Source: Pohlia nutans (lineage: Eukaryota; Streptophyta; Bryopsida; Bryales; Mniaceae). From it: 64,000 nt of DNA. Numbering within the stretch: position 1 is the first letter of the stretch; every line of letters starts with the position of its first letter. The DNA lies in contig CM040085.1 of NCBI GenBank assembly GCA_022496805.1, positions 33,323,811 to 33,387,810 on the forward strand, written 5' to 3'. Shown here one piece after another: positions 61,246 through 64,000 of this stretch. Under the pieces are notes generated by a model. The model was not told the DNA's origin and made no database searches. It saw nothing but the letters and a program-made list of their open reading frames with translations. Position numbers and translations under genes: made by a program.

Positions 61246-61509
61246 CAAGATGCATGATTTGATTTGACAAGATTTTCAAACCATTAGCTTTTTTAAGGAG
61301 ACCTTGTAATAGGTGGGGGTACGAAGGGAAAGAAAAGATTTTAGCTAAATAAGATTATCCCTTCAACTCTCCACCAATTGAATGAGCCCACAACTCATAG
61401 CATGCAACCCATGTGGGCTGGAGTCAACTTCCTTTGAAGTGCCCAATGAATCTCATTGGCTTAGATTTTTTTGGCAAGCCTACCCAAAGTGTTGAACATT
61501 GAGATGTTT

Positions 61510-61695
61510 CATTTGAAAAATCCCGCTAAATGGAATTTTAATCGGATGGACATAATTCCAATTGCAATGGAAAGAAGACTCGTTTACCTATGACATCATA
61601 TTTTTATTTTGAAAATTAATTACTTTTATGGGTATGGGCAACTTGGAAAAAGGAGCAGTGACCAAAAGTTGGTCTCTTGGGAACTTAGGGGTTAA
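61510..61695. mobile_element. Right part of a second family-D TTAA element
   Basis: It ends GGAACTTAGGGGTTAA with TTAA at 61692-61695, which is also the left TTAA of the next element. Confidence 0.55.
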
Positions 61696-61803
61696 AGGGA
61701 GCATTTACCTTAAAGTGTGCGTATCTAGTATATAGTGACATTTCTCGACTAAAATGTCGCACTGCAATAGATACGCATGCTTTAAAATAAATGTTCCTTT
61801 TAA
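61692..61803. mobile_element. 112-bp TTAA-flanked hairpin element
   Basis: TTAA, then AGGGAGCATTTACCTTAAAG, mirrored by CTTTAAAATAAATGTTCCTT and TTAA at 61800-61803. Inside, TGCGTATCTA and TAGATACGCA extend the palindrome almost to the centre. Confidence 0.75.
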
Positions 61804-62378
61804 CTGCCTAAGTGTCCATTTTTTGGACGATATACAGATTTTCATCTATGTTTTCTCATTTGTCATGCATTTTTTTGCAGTGTCGATTTTTTACCGTAGA
61901 TTTTATGGGAAGTTAGCTCCATGCATGTCTGAACCGATTAGAAAGTGGACAATTTTTGAAAATTTTATGACTCATTTCATGTTGTAGTGATTCATCAAAA
62001 AATTCTAATATCTTAGTTCAAAACAAATCAAAAGTGCTCTTGGAAAATCATCTCATTAAATTAAGCAACCAAAATCTCCAAAAATCACTACACTTAGAGT
62101 ATTACATTTCAACCAATCACAAAAAAATTCATCCATAGATTGTTAATATCATATTTGTGATTGACATACAAAAGAATTTTAAAATTCGAGTTGCAAATCT
62201 TGTACAAAAATATTGGTGATAGCAATCATAGATTTAACTGTATGGATAGAATCTAAAATTCATAATGTACAAATTTTATTCATACATCAAGTTCAAAAAA
62301 TCCCTCTTAGTTGCATTTTATAATGCATCTTTACAAAACTGCCGAATTTGGAGAGAGCTCTAGGCATTTAGGGGTAAA
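61800..62378 (-). mobile_element. Family-A MITE, minus orientation
   Basis: It starts TTAACTGCCTAAGTG and ends GGCATTTAGGGGTAAA, where the right TTAA has mutated to GTAA. The interior matches 691-1254 throughout, including ACACTTAGAGTATTACATTT. Confidence 0.8.
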
Positions 62379-63443
62379 GGTATAGTTACCTTACATCCAT
62401 TATCCTCTTTAGTATGTCTCAGACTAATAACAAAAACTTGCACTAATCGTGGGATTAAAAGAAAGTCAGAGTTTGAGTGATTCAGGTAAATCGTAGTAAT
62501 TGCGGTAATGTAGGTATATAGTGTGGCATGTACTAATTTTTTAATCCAAATTACTATGAATTTACCATGCCAAATATGAATAAACTATTCTCATTTTATT
62601 ATTTTTAGATATTTGAAAATTGAAATATTATAATCTAAATAAAATAATAATAATTTATTATTATATCCTCAGACTAATCTGGATAGTGCATACCATAATT
62701 AGTCTAAAGATTTGTAAAAAGAATTGGACTGATTGTGGCTCTCATACTAAAGAGGATAATGGGTGTAGTATTTTAAATGTAGGTTGGTATATGAGGTTAG
62801 AAAATGGAAATGTCGGTTTAAGAGCATGCACACCCTTTTGCCTTCAACTCGGCCCACCGCAATATGTTGTAGTACCGGTTGGTAGCTTGGATAGTAATTA
62901 AATTATTTCCTAAATTGTGGAAATTTTTGGAACCAACCTCATATACCAACCTTGTGCATACAAGATTTGGTGTCAGAAGCCATCTTCTCCACACCCTTGA
63001 AACGCTATTATCACCCTCTATTTAGTGCCTCAACCAATCACAATCATTATAAATGGGTAATTATTAGTGTCCATTGATCTAGGATATTGAGCCCTTCTTT
63101 AAATTAGTTGTAGAAGGACTATAGAGGCATCACTATATCTTGCTCATATTGTGTATCACTCTTATTGGCCATGAATTTATATCCAGATTTCATAGTCAAT
63201 GGCTTTGGAGGCATAGGTTGTGTATACTCTTAACCTATGGAATGACTTTTACGTTTTTCTTCTTTGATAAGATGATTTTGGCACCGAGATTAGGTGGACC
63301 TTTGACCATTTTTAATAGTGAACTACAAGCATTTCCACTCGTATGGAATAATAAATTTCATCACATTAAAACTTCATCACTAATGGGGGCTACTTATTTA
63401 GAAAGTAGGTCACTCGAATACCCTACCCATGCAACTCGCTATA
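62379..63443. other. AT-rich DNA, no gene supported
   Basis: Two open stretches (62620-62901 and 63140-63454) have no recognisable domain or start context. A near-repeat of ATAATCTAAATAAAATAATA lies near 62630. Confidence 0.35.
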
Positions 63444-63665
63444 TTAACCCTTAAACGTCAAGAGGGGCTTGGGCGGGGCAGCCCGGAAGGCATCTAAAGT
63501 TTTAGAAAGACAAAAAAACAAAAAAAAAACGGCTTTGCTTGCTAGCCACTCGCCTTTTTAGTAGCTTTCCAAAGCGCCAATCCTTGCTTGTTTTGGTTAA
63601 AGAAGGCTACTTTTCTAGATTATTCTTTTATAAAAAGCCCATGGGGCTTGTTTTGAGGTTTAAAC
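63444..63665. mobile_element. Family-B MITE with decayed right end
   Basis: TTAACCCTTAAACGTCAAGA then GGGCGGGGCAGCCCGGAAGG, as in 4534-4915. The right side GCTTGTTTTGAGGTTTAAAC has lost the GGGTTAA tip. Confidence 0.78.
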
Positions 63666-63877
63666 TTCCAACCAATCACTTGTTTCTTGATCTGCAAAAG
63701 TAAAAAGAATTTTCACCATTTCTTATCCTATGGCGACTTAGAGTGATGAGTCGTACACAACCCACATGCATCGTTGGTACTTGCGCACTTCACTTTGTAT
63801 AAAGCAAAGGCTTCTCTCCTTCTAAAACTCACACTTTTTCCACACCTTCATGAAAAATAATTCACATTCATCAATCA

Positions 63878-64000
63878 TTAACCCCTAAATGCCTAGAGCC
63901 CTCTCCAAATTCGGCAGTTTTGCAAAGATGCATTATAAAATGCAACTTAGAGGGATATTTTGAACTTGATCTATGAATAAAAGTTGTACATTATGAATTT
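63878..64000 (+). mobile_element. Family-A MITE, cut by the window end
   Basis: TTAACCCCTAAATGCCTAG, then AAAGATGCATTATAAAATGC, as at 7142 and 46161. It runs past position 64000. Confidence 0.82.

Noticed and set aside
63140..63454. 104-codon open frame near the window end
   Set aside because: No recognisable domain, and its end lies inside the family-B MITE tip.

Overview
The window looks like nuclear DNA of a land plant, or a close streptophyte relative, with a repeat-rich genome. The evidence is GT-AG introns, a plant-type SWIRM/amine-oxidase histone demethylase, a plant GT47 exostosin-type glycosyltransferase, a full plant-type SPT16, and dense MITEs. I cannot name the species. Few introns in two genes and strange autonomous elements would fit a seed-free lineage, but that is inference. 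Three conserved host genes are present: an LSD1/LDL-type demethylase (minus, 1924-4375), an ARAD-like GT47 (plus, 50150-52076) and SPT16 of the FACT complex (minus, 54367-59551, eight exons whose phases all agree).

Almost everything between them is mobile DNA. The most striking unit is a 15.2 kb element (13143-28319). It is bounded by imperfect terminal inverted repeats rich in GAGCC motifs and flanked by an exact 12-bp direct repeat. On the plus strand it carries a two-exon Mutator-like transposase with an N-terminal GCM/WRKY-like zinc region and a C-terminal SWIM-like motif (23899-27841), plus a 157-aa unknown protein (22730-23203). On the minus strand it carries a gene of about twelve exons (13716-21140) that appears to join a ParB-like domain to a degenerate beta-class N6/N4 DNA methyltransferase-like domain. 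A roughly 2 kb GC-rich satellite fills one intron of that gene. This is the best candidate for an undescribed system: a transposon carrying a DNA-modification-like protein.

The second large unit is a complete 11.8 kb non-LTR retrotransposon (32501-44320) with a 10-12 bp target-site duplication and a (TATC)n tail. ORF1 is followed by a giant ORF2 with a 2A-like motif near its N-terminus, an APE endonuclease, reverse transcriptase, RNase H, and a C-terminal CCHC plus possible PD-(D/E)xK-like nuclease. It has several nonsense codons and one frameshift, so this copy is dead. 5'-truncated relatives lie at 7489-7850, 10541-10885 and 10951-11052.

The rest is non-autonomous DNA elements. Several families have TTAA target sites and CCCTTAAA-type ends (piggyBac-like). 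There is also a Tourist-like MITE with TTA duplications, two small CACTA-type elements with 3-bp duplications, TA-flanked and other TIR elements, tRNA-derived SINE-like sequences, a 2 kb palindrome (8316-10326) and a 57-bp tandem array (30515-30975). One TTAA element was split by 4.6 kb of nested insertions (halves at 7142-7380 and about 11967-12303).
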